DNA of 64,000 nucleotides, from positions 33,542,001-33,606,000 of the forward strand of contig CM114274.1 of the NCBI GenBank assembly GCA_050084515.1. Reading direction: 5' to 3'. The notes beneath the pieces were generated by a model. The model was not told the origin of the DNA and ran no database searches. It saw only the letters and a list, made by a program, of their open reading frames with translations. Below, piece by piece: positions 44,471-57,860 of the stretch; the stretch's first letter is position 1; each line of letters opens with the position of its first letter. This DNA is from Blasia pusilla (Eukaryota; Marchantiophyta; Marchantiopsida; Blasiales). Position numbers and translations under genes: made by a program.

Positions 44471-45147
44471 AGTCCTACCGTAGTCACGATGGAGACTTGG
44501 AAACCACATATGGGCCCTAAGTTGACAAGAGGAGAGCGACGCTTGATACAAGAGTTCCTGATGAGCTATAGGAGTTGTTTTGCATTTAGCATGCAGGATT
44601 TGGGTATGGATTTGGTTTGGAAGGGTCCAAGGATCCGCATTGAGTTGTCTAGCGACACGTCAATCTTCCGACAACCTCGCAAATATAGTGATATGGAGAG
44701 GGATCTGATTCAGAGTAGGAGCTAGGACTTGGTTGGAGCAGGACTAGTGGAGATGTCGCATGGAAAGTATGCATCTGCCACTATCATGCCCGCCAAGAAG
44801 GATGTGCATGGCAATTAGACAAATAGACGGATGTGTGGAGATTATTGACCTATCAATCAGCAGACAAAGTCCAATAGGTATGCCATACCCATCCTTGATG
44901 AGATCTTTGATGCTATTGGGAATGCAAAGGTCTTTAGTTTGTTGGATCTTTGAGCCGGATACCATCAACTGCCTATCACATTGGAGGATAGGGAGAAGGC
45001 GGCATTTTGGGGCATCGATCCTCACGGGAAGGATTGCTTATACTAGTGGCGTTTCTTACCATTTGAGTTAAAGAATGCTCCTGCTCAGTTTGAGAGGATC
45101 ATTGATAGGATCTTGGCAGGTCTGGATTTTTCTAGGTGTTATATTGA
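44471..45147 (+). pseudogene. Gypsy-3 RT, N-terminal half (broken)
   Basis: Reverse-transcriptase N-terminal region: GERRLIQEFLMSYRSCFAFSMQDLGM, then a Pro-Ile-Leu-Asp-Glu-Ile region, then FSLLDL...AGYHQLPI and FLPFELKNAPAQFERIIDRIL, ending SRCYIE at the start of the YIDD catalytic motif. Several stops and probable small indels break it. The MULE left end follows immediately. The other half of the motif (YIDDIVVFS) starts at 19,146 on the minus strand. Confidence 0.78.
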
Positions 45148-45316
45148 GGGGGTTGATATTCTGGCATGAGAGAGTAAGAGAGGAGAGGAAGAGAGGAGTG
45201 TCTCTCTTCAAAAAAAAGGGCCAAATCCGCCTCCTCTCTTCAAAACTTTTTGACATATTTGAAATTTTTTTTTGCTTTCAAATTCATGAAATCTTTAGAA
45301 GAGAGTAGGCAGTGGT
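45148..45316 (+). mobile_element. MULE left-end stub
   Basis: GGGGGTTGATATTCTGGC at 45,148 followed by the purine-repeat TIR and AT-rich subterminal DNA, collinear with 27,072-27,250. It stops at GCAGTGGTCC, where an inverted LTR fragment begins. The 9-mer TTATATTGA precedes it. Confidence 0.88.
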
Positions 45317-45545
45317 CCCTTCTTTTGGCAACCCATTTTCTAGACTCAATTCCTTTCAAGTCTTGTTCCGCGTTTGGTCTAGGTTTCTCAGTCGTGACCA
45401 CAACATCTGAAATGCGAAGCCTCGCTTGCGTCCCGTCTCTTGTCTCTTCTTCGAGACCACTCCAACGCGCAAACCATCTTAGCGTGAGCCCGCTAATGTT
45501 CCGATGTTCTGCTTTGGCACTCGTTTGGTCATGAAGGTCGTGACA
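45317..45545 (-). repeat. LTR fragment, inverted
   Basis: Reverse complement of the first ~229 bp of the LTR family, closest to the 3' LTR of Gypsy-2. Ends GGTCGTGACA at 45,545. Confidence 0.85.
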
Positions 45546-48500
45546 AAAGGTCGACTTGACACCGGAAGCAATGGTCATTGAGTGAGTATTGTGCAAGGAA
45601 GGGCCGAAACTGTCGTGCAGAGAGTCGAAGTTCGCACGGCCATTTTTTACGAAATTGCATGGGAAATTGGCGTAGGTTTTGCACGATGACAAGGGAGCAT
45701 GAGACCTGTGTGCAACTCGCTATGAGGTTAGGGTGTTTTTCTTGATAATGTTCGAGTCCGTCAGGATCAAGAGCCCATGTGCTCATTTCTCACGGCTAAT
45801 GTTATGAGCTTAACAAGCTCCAAATGAATATGTTTTTGGTAGACATGTAAGCATAGGCAATGTAAGCGCCATCCCTGTCTACTGCCTGATTCTAATCTGC
45901 TTCCCCTATAGGACTCAATCTCTATTTTTGTGCAATTATTCCTATGCGGTTTTTCTCGTTTTCTATCGTGCGCTGCAAGCAAAAATTCTTTGTGCTTATA
46001 AAGGTGATTTTTGTACACTTCTTGTCCATTCTGTCTTGCTGAAGTGTCAATATTGCCTCCTTAGATTGGATAATTTTTGCACCGTTCATTTGCAAGGGCA
46101 GTAACGCATGCTCAACACTTAACACTACGACATGAGCTCAATCTCATGTATAAAACTCAAACATCAAACCATATCTCACTTGCTTGCAATTGCGTGTATG
46201 CTTGTTTGCTTGCACGAGAGTCGGAGCAGCAGCGGGAGTGGGAAGCGGTGGAAATTGATGAATTAATCGGAAAAGTATGGAGAAGGAAGTAATCGTGGAC
46301 TTGGGATTTTTTGTGGCGGCATTGGTTGGGTTGGTGTGGCACTCACTCGCTTGCTGAATGTCTTCATTTCCCATGGTCGATTGATTTCTAGTCGTTGCTC
46401 AAGGAAAGTGAAATCGCTTCTGTTGAAGAGGGGAGGCAGAGGGGAGGGATTTGGAGTAGGATTGGGTTGCCTCCATTGAGGGCATACTATAGCCAAGGTT
46501 TATCGCGCAAGAGGGGAATTTAAAGGCTCATGAGGGATGCGCTCGTCGAAACGCCGTTGCTGCAACTGAATCCTGCGAAACTCCAGCTGAAGATGGGGAT
46601 GAAATTGTATGGATTGGGGCCAGTTTCGCTGTTGGAGGAGGCGACGGTAAAGGTTGAGGGTTTCCAGCCTCACAATATTTGGTTTTTGGATGTGATTGTG
46701 GAGCGGAAAAGGTCCTACTTTCTCAATATGCAATAGACTCCCATTGACATTAGGGCTTCATGGTTTTCATGCGCGGGCTATGCCTCGTAGCCCCATTCAC
46801 ATTCTCATGGAGCACTTTTGGAGCCTTTGTAGCTCTCTATATTGTCACTAGATTGTTGAAAATCACTCTCTCGTATCATTGAAATCTCTCTCACAAGAGT
46901 TGCAAGTGTATCACAATTTCATCCCCATCAAAGGCATCCCCACAATAAGCAAACGTGTACCCCCAAGTGGCTGGAGTACACGTTTGCTTATTGTTGCATC
47001 CAAGTTGTTCACCTAGCATTCCGGAGTTAATGCTTCAAAGGGATGGAGAGAAGAAGATTAGGCAATACCGAATTTACGATTGAAAGTTACTATAAGAAAA
47101 ATATAAAAAGCAATTGAAAAGGAAAAGTGATCTATATGGTGTCGGAAGAGATGGCTCAAGAATATGAATTTCTAATGTCCTTAAGGAGATGGCAAACGTA
47201 TGTAGGGGTGAAACAGTAAGGTAAGGAGTTGAAAGAACAAGGAAGACTTTTGGGAGGAATTGACCTTAAACAAACCCGTACAAAAAAATAGGCACCTACG
47301 GAGAAGGAAGAACAACTAGGAAACCTACTTGATATGAAAAGAACAAGCTCGTCAAGATGATCAAAACAAGCCCAAACACGTCCAAAACTGACACTCCATA
47401 AGAAAGTTATGAAAGAAATTGGAAACACGAGAAAAGAGGATGTGAGGAGTAAGTCAACCACCCACCAATGATTGCTATGAGGGAATGAGTTCGTAATATT
47501 GGGCCCAACCCATATCAAAAGATTCAGAAAAGCAAACAGAATCCCTCAAATCAATGGTAACCCGATATCACTCTTAAAGGAGAGCACTATGTGTGAAATT
47601 GCGTATAAGAATCTATAGGAATCTATGAGCACATTTAGGAGAGAAGGAAATCCAAGAACTTTCGAAAATTCAATGTTAAATAGAAAAAAGAAGACCCCAA
47701 AATTCAAACTTGAGAATATGCACACATAGGACTTTAGATTGAAATGCCATGAAAATAGTTAGAAGCAAAATTTTAGATGTCCCTCGATATGCTCCGCAAT
47801 AATCCTCCTCCATCCCCATCAAATCTCTCAAATGAGGATCGAGACTCAAAGCATTTATTTCCTGCATGCGTGACATGAATCCATAAAGGTCTGGACTGAG
47901 GGGGTCGAGGGGGGAGACAGATGCTTCCCGGAGGTGGGCCATTATAAACGAGGTCGTCGGTGGCAATAGAACTGTTCAACATTCTTCCCGTGTGCTACAC
48001 AGGCAGAATCTGGCAGATGTCTTTGAGTGGAGTTTAGAAGAAGGTTCTCTCAAAGTCATTACTACACCCGTACCATTGAAGACGGGCCACATGCATAGAG
48101 CGGTCAGCTGTGCAAGCCTGCATTGTCCTGCAAGGCTGAGATATAATGATAGAATGTAGCTCTTTGATCGGAGTCGGACTGTTTATCAGTCACTACAATA
48201 GCTAGCGCGTACAAGGTTGCGATCACTGACTTCTATGGACCGGCCCATTAAGACACGTCCACTATTGACAATGGAGAATCGGAGATGGAGTCTGGACTCT
48301 GAACTCTGGAACGGACAGAGCAGATTTTGAGGGGAAAGGAGCGAAGAGAGATGGATGGGTTTCATGAATGTACTTAATTGTTATTGCCTTCTCGGCCCAC
48401 CTACTAAGGTTGACGCATTCTTCAGCCACGAGTCCACGACGTGCAAGTCTCTGAACCCCATCGCAGAGTTCACAACTTCCTCACATGAATGTCCTTAATT

Positions 48501-51344
48501 TTGGAAAGGACAACAAAACAAGTTGTACAACTGTCACGGGTGATCAAAGTACCCGCCGATCCCATCCCTGATCAGCCGGTCAGGACTACTGTGAGACGTC
48601 AAAACTTTGGAAGGAAATTGGAATGGGTGATTCTCCACTTCTGAAATGCGAGAACTGCAGCAACTGCTTGTCCACAATCCCAGACTAGGCTTCCACGGTA
48701 TACAGACAGGATCTCGCCGAGCGCGTCGGCGACATGCTTGGCAGAGATGAGTAAGACAATTGTAGACCTACCTCGAATCATTCATACCTGTGAGGATCCA
48801 GATTCCAGACGCATTGGAGAGGGCGGGAGAGATCGAGATATGATCCTGGAGATTGTGACCGAAAGTGGACGGATGCCTATCGGGACGATACGACGAAGAC
48901 TGAAGGAATCAATTTTTCGGATGAGGATGATCGTCTCAAATTCATAGTACCGTCGCAGCTGCTCGACATTGTCCGTCGCCTCGAGCACAGGCAACTGTCT
49001 CGGTGAGAAGGGTGACAGGATCGTACCCCAGCGCCCGCGAAACGAATCCAATTTGCTAGGGAGCTCACATGTGGACAGTCTGCGTTGCGGTTTGTGGTCC
49101 CTCCGATCGGCGCGAGCCTCATATCCCACGGAGAAATGCGACTGCGAAATATTGTTCCAACAATCTGTGAAAGACTGCGATGCAGTCGAAGCAATGCCAC
49201 GCCATCGTTTCCGCAGTAGCAGATTCACCCGGTGCACAGAACGACGCCACTATCTCGCCGTTGCGAATCACGGCTCTCTGCTTGTGCGCTGGCAGCATAG
49301 ATGAGGAGGAGAATGAAGGGTCGAAGCCTTGCACATCTCCCCTTCCTCATCGAGATCAAAATGTATACGAACGAATGACTCTTCCGAAGCAAGTCTGGAG
49401 ATGGACGTGTGCTCGACGCGCGCAAGCCACAGCTGCTTCCACTAAGGATTGATTTCCAACTGGCGCAGCGGTCCAGGCCAGAGACTTTCTACCCCAGCTA
49501 GGGACGCTCAACCGGAAATTCAGCTACATTGTGGCAGCAAGGTCCAAAAGACGTGATTTACATGTTGGCTTCAATTCCCATTCCGCTTGACGCTTGCATT
49601 TCCAAGGCGGAATCCTCAAGCTTTAGGTCGTATTTCTACAATATCGCTTTCACTTACAAAGGAGGAATTGAAACTCTCGATGCCATGAAGCTCACTTCGA
49701 TGAGAAGAATGCCTCCAGCCAGCCCCTGAAGCAGATCTCGGTAAAAGAAAAAATTTCTGTACTCCTGGAAAGACTCTGGATTCTCAGGTGACTCGATGTT
49801 TGTCAGTCTAGATTCTTCATTCCCTCCCTCCTTTTCGTCTCGAGGAGACTCTCTGCATTTCATTTTCCCCGCACATAAGATTACTGAAAATCTGGCAGCC
49901 GACTGTGTTAAACATCTCCTTCCTTGTGTCTTTTCGTAAACTCAGACTTTCCCATACCGGACAAACCGCTTCCCCCAAAATACTATTTCTTCCGGTTGCA
50001 GGGAGAGCTTTTCTGCTTTACGTTGTGGTACCATAACTAGTCTCGAACCGAATCGCCCTGCAAGCTCTGTGTGCAGGGTTCCTTTTAAGAAGGCACCCCA
50101 AACCCTCGAAGTCGTCCGTCCTCCTAGGAGCTGGTCTCCGGTAGCAGCTTGTTCCAGTCTAGTCTAAAATCGATCTCTGGCGGCTGTCATGCACGTATTA
50201 CGTGCGGCAGGATCTGAAAGAAAGGAGGAGGTGCAGAAGGGAATGATGCACTTCGATAAAAACGTGTGATGGAAAACCCATCGGAAGTACGAAAGAGGGG
50301 GACTCAAAGAGTCAAAACCTGAAGGCCACAACGAGACCAGAAAAAGAAGAAGGGGGCATTCCCCCCCTAACGAGCTGCAGAAGAGTGTCTCGGAACAATC
50401 ATTAGAAGTGGTAGACTTCGAATTCCGAATCCTCCCGATCGACGAGAAGGGTCCGCTCGCGCGCTGTCGAGACGTGCGCGTGCACACGCGTACGTTGCAA
50501 CGGAGCGGCGCGCCTCTGGTGGCGAGAGCTGCGCCACGTGCTTCTAGCTCGCGTGTACGCGGATTCATTAAAGATGGCGATACCGGACTCCGGACTCCAG
50601 ACTCCGTACCTTGAGATATGATCGAGGAGTCCCGAGGATCACAGTCACCAAGTTTCTGATTCCTAGACAGTCTGCGAATTGTCCTGACCCTGAAGAATCA
50701 AGTTTTCATTCACCGACTGAGTCCAAAATTTTTCCCAGTGTTCTTGGAGGAGCGAAGTTTCGATTGTCCACCGACTGAAAATTCTCCAAATCCTAAGGAA
50801 TCTTAGTCTAGAAGAATTAAAACTCGCATGCAGGAAATGAAGGCATCTCTGGCCGTCCCATTCTGCCACTCGACCTTCGGAAGTTCCCATATCTCGCTCC
50901 CACGCGTGCAGACTTACCTCGAGGCTTGAGCTCTCAGACCCGGCAGCCTCGGTACCATGTGGATGCTCGTGTGGTTCGCTCCATGCTGCTCGACCATCTT
51001 TGATTGATATGATAGCCTTCTCCGAGTGTGAGCGGCAGCAGGACACGGTCTTTAGGAGGCGGAGCGTATCGGAATATCTCGAGATATGAATTGCTGAAAC
51101 CTCCGGCGGGAAGCGGCGACAGTCACAGTACAGTATTATCGAGAACTGTCTTATGCCGTCCAATCTCTTCAATCTCTTCAATTTTTTTCCAAGGCCCATT
51201 ACCTGTTGCGAATTTCAGCCTTTCGTGTTCGGAACGACTACAGCCTAAACTCCGTCTTCGGATTCTCGCACGACCATCCAACTTTCGTACTGAAGAGCGT
51301 TCTGCAGACTTGAGTCACACACAGTCGCCGGCATATTGACCTCA
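45546..51344. other. Region without recognised genes; upstream region of the MATE gene
   Basis: About 5.8 kb. A 69-codon ORF at 46,530-46,736 (plus strand; ETPLLQLNPAKLQLKMG...) looks somewhat protein-like and could be an isolated exon, but I do not recognise it and see no partner exon. A perfect hairpin lies at 46,942-46,994. From about 48.5 to 50.6 kb overlapping ORFs occur in many frames in GC-moderate DNA, none with a recognisable domain. The last kilobase probably holds the MATE promoter and 5' untranslated region. Confidence 0.4.
46942..46994. repeat. Perfect 19-bp hairpin
   Basis: ACAATAAGCAAACGTGTAC at 46,942-46,960 and its exact complement at 46,976-46,994, separated by a 15-base loop. 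No gene nearby explains it. Confidence 0.9.
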
Positions 51345-54300
51345 ATGCAGAGACAGGCAGCCATGGACGACGACGCGCGTGCGAATCTGAGGAGACCGTT
51401 GCTCGGACAATTGGCCCCTAGCACGCCCTGTAAACAAAATGGAATCCGGGCGGACGTAACCTCGTCATCTTCCTCTCTTTCGACTGGCGAAGCGCAGAAT
51501 GGAAGGCACTCAGAATTCACCGGTAATGAGGACGCCACGGTCGAAACTGGAACGGAAAGTCCATCAGCTAGGGAATGTTTACTCAGTTATGACGGTGAAA
51601 ACACGAGGAAGGTGGACGCAGAGTATATTGGAGAGGAGGTGAAGAAACAACTATCGATTGCTGGGCCGATGGTTTTAGTAAATCTGCTCCAGTTTATGAT
51701 TCTCGTCGTCTCGATTATTTTTGTCGGGCATTTGGGCGAGCTCGAACTCGCCAGCGCATCTCTGGCTAACTCATTGGCCAGTGTGCTGGGCTTGTACGTT
51801 ATGGTAATGTGTTTTCCCCATGGATCCTGACTGCTCCCTTACATGGTTAAAATTGCAGCAATTTCTCTTGGTTTGAGTACAAGTAGTCTGGCAGATCATT
51901 AGCATTTGACTAGCTCCTTGTGTCGGTTGAAGAAAAAATTGATCGTTGCTAAGCCTCTGCCACTTACGGCTTTGTCAAATTTGTTCTACTTCTTGCGTTT
52001 AGGATGAGGACTCGATGGAATCTTCTTAGGCTTTCAGCAGCGCGCAGAAGTTTGTAACGTCGTACGATCGAGTAGCACCAACATATTATTGGAGTTGTTC
52101 CGGATCCCTTAGATATGAATTTAGGAACGCTCACGAAATTTCTCCACAGTTCTCACGAAATTCGGGATGGGCTGTACACGCCGCTATATGTGATGGAAAC
52201 TTGCTTAAGCTTTTGACGATCGTTGTCAACAGCAGAGGATTGCAGAGTACGTTCAAGCAACGAACATACTCCTGCAGTTGTTGCCTGACGAGAAGTGGAC
52301 TGAGGAAGAAAGCAGAGTTCTACCGACTTGAATGTGCAGGATGTTGTTAGGTAGTAACACTCATGCGATTCTGACTGCTTTGGTGGATTTTCTTTTCTTT
52401 GGAATTCGTGTGTACATCATTAGCTGGGGATGGCAAGTGCCCTAGAGACTCTGTGTGGGCAGGCCTACGGTGCTGAGCAGTATCGCATGTTGGGGGTTTA
52501 CTTTCAACGTGCCCTTGTGGTTCTATACGCCACATGTGTTCCACTCACGTTCATCTTCCTTTACATGGAGAAGGTACTCCGATTACTTGGACAGACAGCT
52601 GAGATTTCTGCCAAAGCTGGAGAATATGCTGTGTGGCTCATCCCAACACTCTATGCCAGTGCTTTTCTTCAACCGTTGGTGAAGTTCTTGCAAACCCAGA
52701 GTATTGTCATGCCCATGGTGATCAGCTCGGCGGTCACCTTGGGAAGCCATGTGGGTTTATGCTGGCTCTTCATGTACGAGTTAGGACTGGGGTACACAGG
52801 TGCAGCTATGGCCACAAGCATATCGTACTGGGTGAATGTGGTGTTGTTGATCATTTTTGTACAAGTGACGAAAGTGTGTGAAAAGACATGGTCTGGCGGG
52901 TTCTCAAAGGAAGCATTCACTGATTTGAGCACTTTCTTCAGGCTGGCAGTGGCCTCTGCGTCGATGATATGGTGGGTTTCAACCCTTGACTTCGATTAGA
53001 ACAGCGTTTTCGTGCAATTTTGGACTTCACCTTGGTTGTTTTCCCACATGAGGTTAATCCATAAAGAGTGGTTGTTTTAGTCTGCTTTGTCGAATCTAGG
53101 ACGTTCACAGCGAGAAAGAATGGCAGCAGTATTTCGAGGGCTTTGTGGTCAGGCCACCTTTCTTTGACCTCTCTACTCTCTCCAATTCTGCCACGGAGGC
53201 TCTGACCTCACTTTGTGAAATCGTCTTTGGGAAGCAGTTTGGAGTATTGGTCCTTCGAAATAATGATAATGATCGCGGGATTGTTGGCTCATCCTAAACT
53301 GCAACTTTCAGCTCTATCTATATGGTACGTTCTGCACACTTAAGGTTATTGCTCAGGACTTGTAATGATTAAGAGTCCTCATTACAAAGTGGTATTTAAC
53401 ACGAAATTATAAATATCATGCCTGGAGATTGTAGTCCTGAAGAGTTTCATGATAGCCACAGCATCCTCTGCATGTCCCACTTACAGTTGTGAGCACACTC
53501 ATGCAACTCAAAACGGGCCTTGGCTTCTAAGTAGACCGCTGACATCCCAAAACCTGAGAGGACCGGGCAATTGGAGCAGCTTTGAAGTTACCGTGAAAGA
53601 AGAGAGGGGAGATTCCGAATTCGAATAGAGGACGATGAAGTACGACTGCAGAGAAGCGAACCTCCAGAGTTTGGAAATGCCAAAATCGCAGGCTACCACG
53701 TCTTTAATCACTCGACAGCATAGAGCACCTGTTTGGACTTTTCACTGACCGATTAGGCTTTCTCACTTGGTCTTACATGGGTCCTCGTCTCGGTTGCTCC
53801 TGGGCAGTTGTGGTTAGGTTGGTGCTCGGCTCTTTTGATTTTCTTGGATTTCTTTCGTGATGGGTTTCCCATTCCCTTTGTAGGATGAATGCCTTCCATC
53901 TTCCTAGTTGTGCAGAGGCATGAATCTGGGATTTGGAGCGGAGAAAAACGTACTGAATCGTGCTAAATCAAACTGAGACGAATGGTGTACATTGAGAGAC
54001 CTGAATATGGCGACAGAAGCTACCGTTCAAACGCATGTTCCTTGGGGGTTGATTTCTGAAGAACTTGCACCTTCACACCTCTGAATGGCTGGTATAGTCG
54101 GATGAGCTCTGGAGCAAAGATAGAGTAACTCAACTGCCAGAAAACTGTGAAACTGCAGAATCACCAGATTAATTGTCAGATGCGAAGCATCGAAATTCCC
54201 TGTTCAGGTCATCGAGATTTAAACACAAGACAGATTTCAGGTGGATTTCACATCTACAGCTTTGCGACAAAGTGGAGCAAATCCGTGGGAATCCTTATTA

Positions 54301-55977
54301 CAATGGCAATAATTGAATGAATGATAGATCGCAGGCATCTATCCAAGTTCTAACACAACTGTTTTTCTTCTTTTGGCAGTTTGAGCACAGTGACGATGAA
54401 TTATATGATCCCTCTTGGACTCAGTGCTGCTGCCAGGTTCAACTTCTCACTCCCCATCCCCTTGGAATTCGTTTCTCTGTGTAAAACTCCTACACGACCT
54501 ACTTGTAATGCTTCAACTTCTATTTGTTCGCTTATCTCAATTGTTTCACCTCCGAAACTTAGGAATAGTCAGTCTCAGGTCATAATGTAGCCATAAGTTT
54601 GAAGCTGAGAGACACTGCTCATGAATCGAGTGATGTAAGACCTGACCTCGACTTTCTGCGAGTACGAATATGTGTACAGTTATCACACGAGGTAACCTGA
54701 CATGTCTTGGTTTTGCTCTATACAGCACACGCGTTTCGAATGAGCTAGGGTCTGGGAGGCCTGATGCTGCACGCATAGCAGTGTATGTCGTGTTGGCCAT
54801 GTCATTACTTCAAGCGACTCTGGTTTTCAGCTTGTTGATCTCTGTACGCAACATTTGGGGTTGGGTATTCAGCAATGATCTGGAAGTCGTCGAATACGTT
54901 GCCACCATCATGCCCTTCATAGCCTGCCTCTCTCTGTTCGATGGAATTCAAGGCGTTCTCTCAGGTACCTCTGCGCCCCCTCCACCTGATGCTTCAAAAC
55001 TTGCACTAAGTCCTCCGTCTCATGAGGACACTCCAGCATTCACGTTTCTTGTTGCATATGGAGGAAGATTGTCTCAAGGCCAACATATATGGCAGTTAGT
55101 TACGAACTCGTATCAAATACTGAATCGGCATCAAAGATCGTCTCTGTGTCGTTCTACATATGCAAGACGTCTTGTCTTGTTGATGGGCTTGTGATGGTCT
55201 CCAACCAACGCAGGAGTTGCAAGGGGCGTGGGATGGCAAGCTCTAGGGGCGTTCGTCAACTTGGCCACCTTCTATGGCTGTGGGATTCCTGTCGGGGTCG
55301 TGCTAGCTTTCGTTTACCATTGGAATGGCAAGGTACCAAATTCTTGGTTCGTGGGATTAGATTTTAGAAGTTCCCCCCCAAGTTTATCATGGTGTTCCTC
55401 CAACTCTTAGAATCACCACGCATCTTCTATTATTCATGTTCTGAATTTCTTCCTTTGGAAACACTTTCGAATGGTTCTCATTTTATCTTTTGGGTCATCT
55501 TTTATTTCAACTTTATTTTCTGCTTGAGCTGTTGCTCAAGAGCCCTGGAACTTTTTTCCTAGGTTAGGGACATAAGCCTCATCCTTGGATGAGTTACCCC
55601 CTTATTTTTTTTAACCCATGTAGGAAATCCATCTTTGCAGGGTATATTCACGGGTCTTATTTGCGGGCTTGGAGTGCAAATGTTTACACTCGCCATCATC
55701 ACCTACAACACCAAGTGGAAACAAAAGGCAATTGTGTTTCTCCTTCGTGTTTTGGAGATTGATTCAATGATCTTTGTTAGCTTGAATGACCGCCCTCACC
55801 GAGTGCATTGCTGGCTATGGTGATGGTGTCCTTTCCTCACTCATGTCCCTAACAATTTCATGGAATCATTGGTTGCAGGCTGAAGCTGTACATGCTCATT
55901 TACCCAAAGGGATGTTGCATGGAGGTATGGTGCATGGGGAAGGAACTAAGACATTGAGAAAGGAGAGTGAGGTATAA
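51345..55977 (+). CDS. MATE-family efflux transporter, 8 exons, 564 aa
   Basis: Integral membrane exporter that couples cation (H+ or Na+) entry to extrusion of organic compounds; the substrate cannot be told from sequence. Exons: 51,345-51,803; 52,424-52,971; 53,238-53,324; 54,380-54,436; 54,726-54,964; 55,214-55,332; 55,641-55,727; 55,879-55,977. Phases agree at every junction and total 1,695 nt. About 95 hydrophilic N-terminal residues precede the first helix ([19 protein letters not shown]). Family motifs: [79 protein letters not shown]. Typical plant DTX length with about 12 helices. Introns 1-6 are GT-AG; intron 7 (55,728-55,878) begins GC. Start chosen as the first in-frame ATG; a second at 51,363 is equally usable. 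The gene is intact. Confidence 0.93.
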
Positions 55978-57410
55978 AGAAACATTGGTATCTCTACTAA
56001 ACCCCATGAGTTGTCGCGATAAATCTATATCATGCTGAGGGGTGAAGAGTGAAAAAAAATTTATCGATGTCGCAGGCCCTTTTTTTCAAATTAATAAGTT
56101 TAAAATCTTGTCAATTGGTTTTGTTATGGGTTTTCAAAAGAATTTAGATTGTTTAAATTATATGATTCTTTATTTTAGGTGTTAATCAAAATAATTATTT
56201 GGAGAAGACATAGGCTTGAATTTGGTATAGGGCAATTCAAGAAAGAAAGGGATAAATTTGTTATAAGGAATTTTTTCAAAAGTGTTAAAATTCCAATATG
56301 GGAAAGAGCGGAGATTTAGGGAATTTGAATAGGGGTAAATTTTCACCTAAGCTTGGAAAAGGGAGCGAAGGGAAAAAAATTCAACAAGGGAGGGTTATAG
56401 GATGAATCTTTTAAGAAGTGTTTAATTTTCAACACGAGAGCGAGTTGGAGGAGGGGTAATGACATATGGGTTCATTGGGTTGTCTCTTAAGATTCTTTGA
56501 GTACCCATGAGTCCCTACCCATTCATTCCCAAGGAGAATTGTAAAGAGCATGTTTCCACCCCTCAATAGTTTTTCTCTAACCTCATTGGGAAATGAGTTA
56601 GATAGTAGGGTAGGGGATAGATGGACGAAACAAAGGAGGTAAGGGATGGATCTTCTCTTTTTCTTTGGAGATAGTAGAGGTATAGAAATGGTAATGCTTG
56701 AGATTAACGAGTTCAGTGGATAGATGGTATTATGAAATTAGGGAGATTGTAGGAACCTCTAATATGTCAAGATGCGAGGTACATAATAGAATGAAGTTCC
56801 TCACTTTCTATAGAACAATGAAAATAAATGCATCCTCTCTTCGTTTGACTTGTTAGCGAGGATCCCTCGAACCTAGTGTGTTGCATCAAGAGAAAAATAC
56901 AAGTGTTAATAATTGATCAACCCCAAACAAGAAAGAGGAAACAAAAATATCATTATAATATAGAAGCTTTTAATTCTTTCTTCTTGGAGAAATAATCTAT
57001 GGTCTTAATAATATTGATGAAGAATTTTTCAAATGTTTATCCATTTAACCTTGAAACTAACATAGTCCACCGGTAAATTATAGTTGTAGTCAAGTAGTTT
57101 TTCTAGAGGTCATAGTGGAAGAAGAAAAGAATTTAAAACAATCATATTTGGATGCTATTTTTACAAAGTGCATTGAAGATAACACAAACATATCACCATC
57201 TATGTCACGACTTTTAGATTGGAGCAAAGAGTATCAATTACAACGTTCAATAGAATATATTAAATCGGATAGTTTGTAAGGAATGTTTTTAAAACCTTAC
57301 AAAAATTCATGGAATATTCGGGTTTTTGGTTAGCATTTTGGTAAAGAGTAGTTGTCATGTAAATGATGGGATATCCAATAGAAAATTTATTAGTGAATGG
57401 GATTTTTTCA
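55978..57410. other. AT-rich 3' flank of the MATE gene
   Basis: No ORF or repeat recognised. The first few hundred bases probably include the MATE 3' untranslated region. Confidence 0.4.
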
Positions 57411-57529
57411 AAAAAAAGTATCAAATATTTGGTTATTGCTAACCATTGCTATGTGAGGCGCATTTGGGATTTTGGGGAGGTTGGATGCCAATTTTGGAAG
57501 GTCTTGGATGAAGTGCTACACATGTGGGT

Positions 57530-57860
57530 AATCTAAATGACCAGTTTATCACTTATCTCATTTGGAGTTACTTTGGAAAACTTACCATTTTGGGTACGTT
57601 CCCTATTGTAGGGTTTGGTTCATTTTAGTTTTTGGGAAGTGATTCTTGACTTGCTATTATAGGTTAGGATAAATGAGATGACAAGTGTACATAGGTCATC
57701 AGGGAGAAATCTCGGGGAAGTTGAGAAGGTATACTTCAAGGAAAAATAGCTTAGAAGTTTATTCTCTTTTTGTTGAGCGTCATTCCGTGAGACGGTGTAG
57801 CTTAAGTCTTTCACCTTGAGAATGGATTTGGCATGACAATGAGAGAGGTAAGGAGTTTTT
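57530..57860 (+). repeat. Diverged copy of the 640-bp insert at 17,654-18,293
   Basis: Shared boxes in the same order: AAAACTTACCATTTTGGGTA (57,578), AGGTATACTTCAAGG (57,728) and TTTATTCTCTTTTTGTTGAG (57,757), followed by GTGAGACGG. It is older than the other copy judging by more substitutions. Confidence 0.7.

Noticed and set aside
46530-46736. 69-codon ORF as a gene
   Set aside because: Protein-like composition, but no homologue recognised, no partner exon and no clear splice site, so noted only within the region entry.
48599-50614. Clusters of overlapping ORFs on both strands
   Set aside because: No domain, no consistent splice structure, and all three frames are equally open; most likely chance in moderately GC-rich DNA upstream of the MATE gene.
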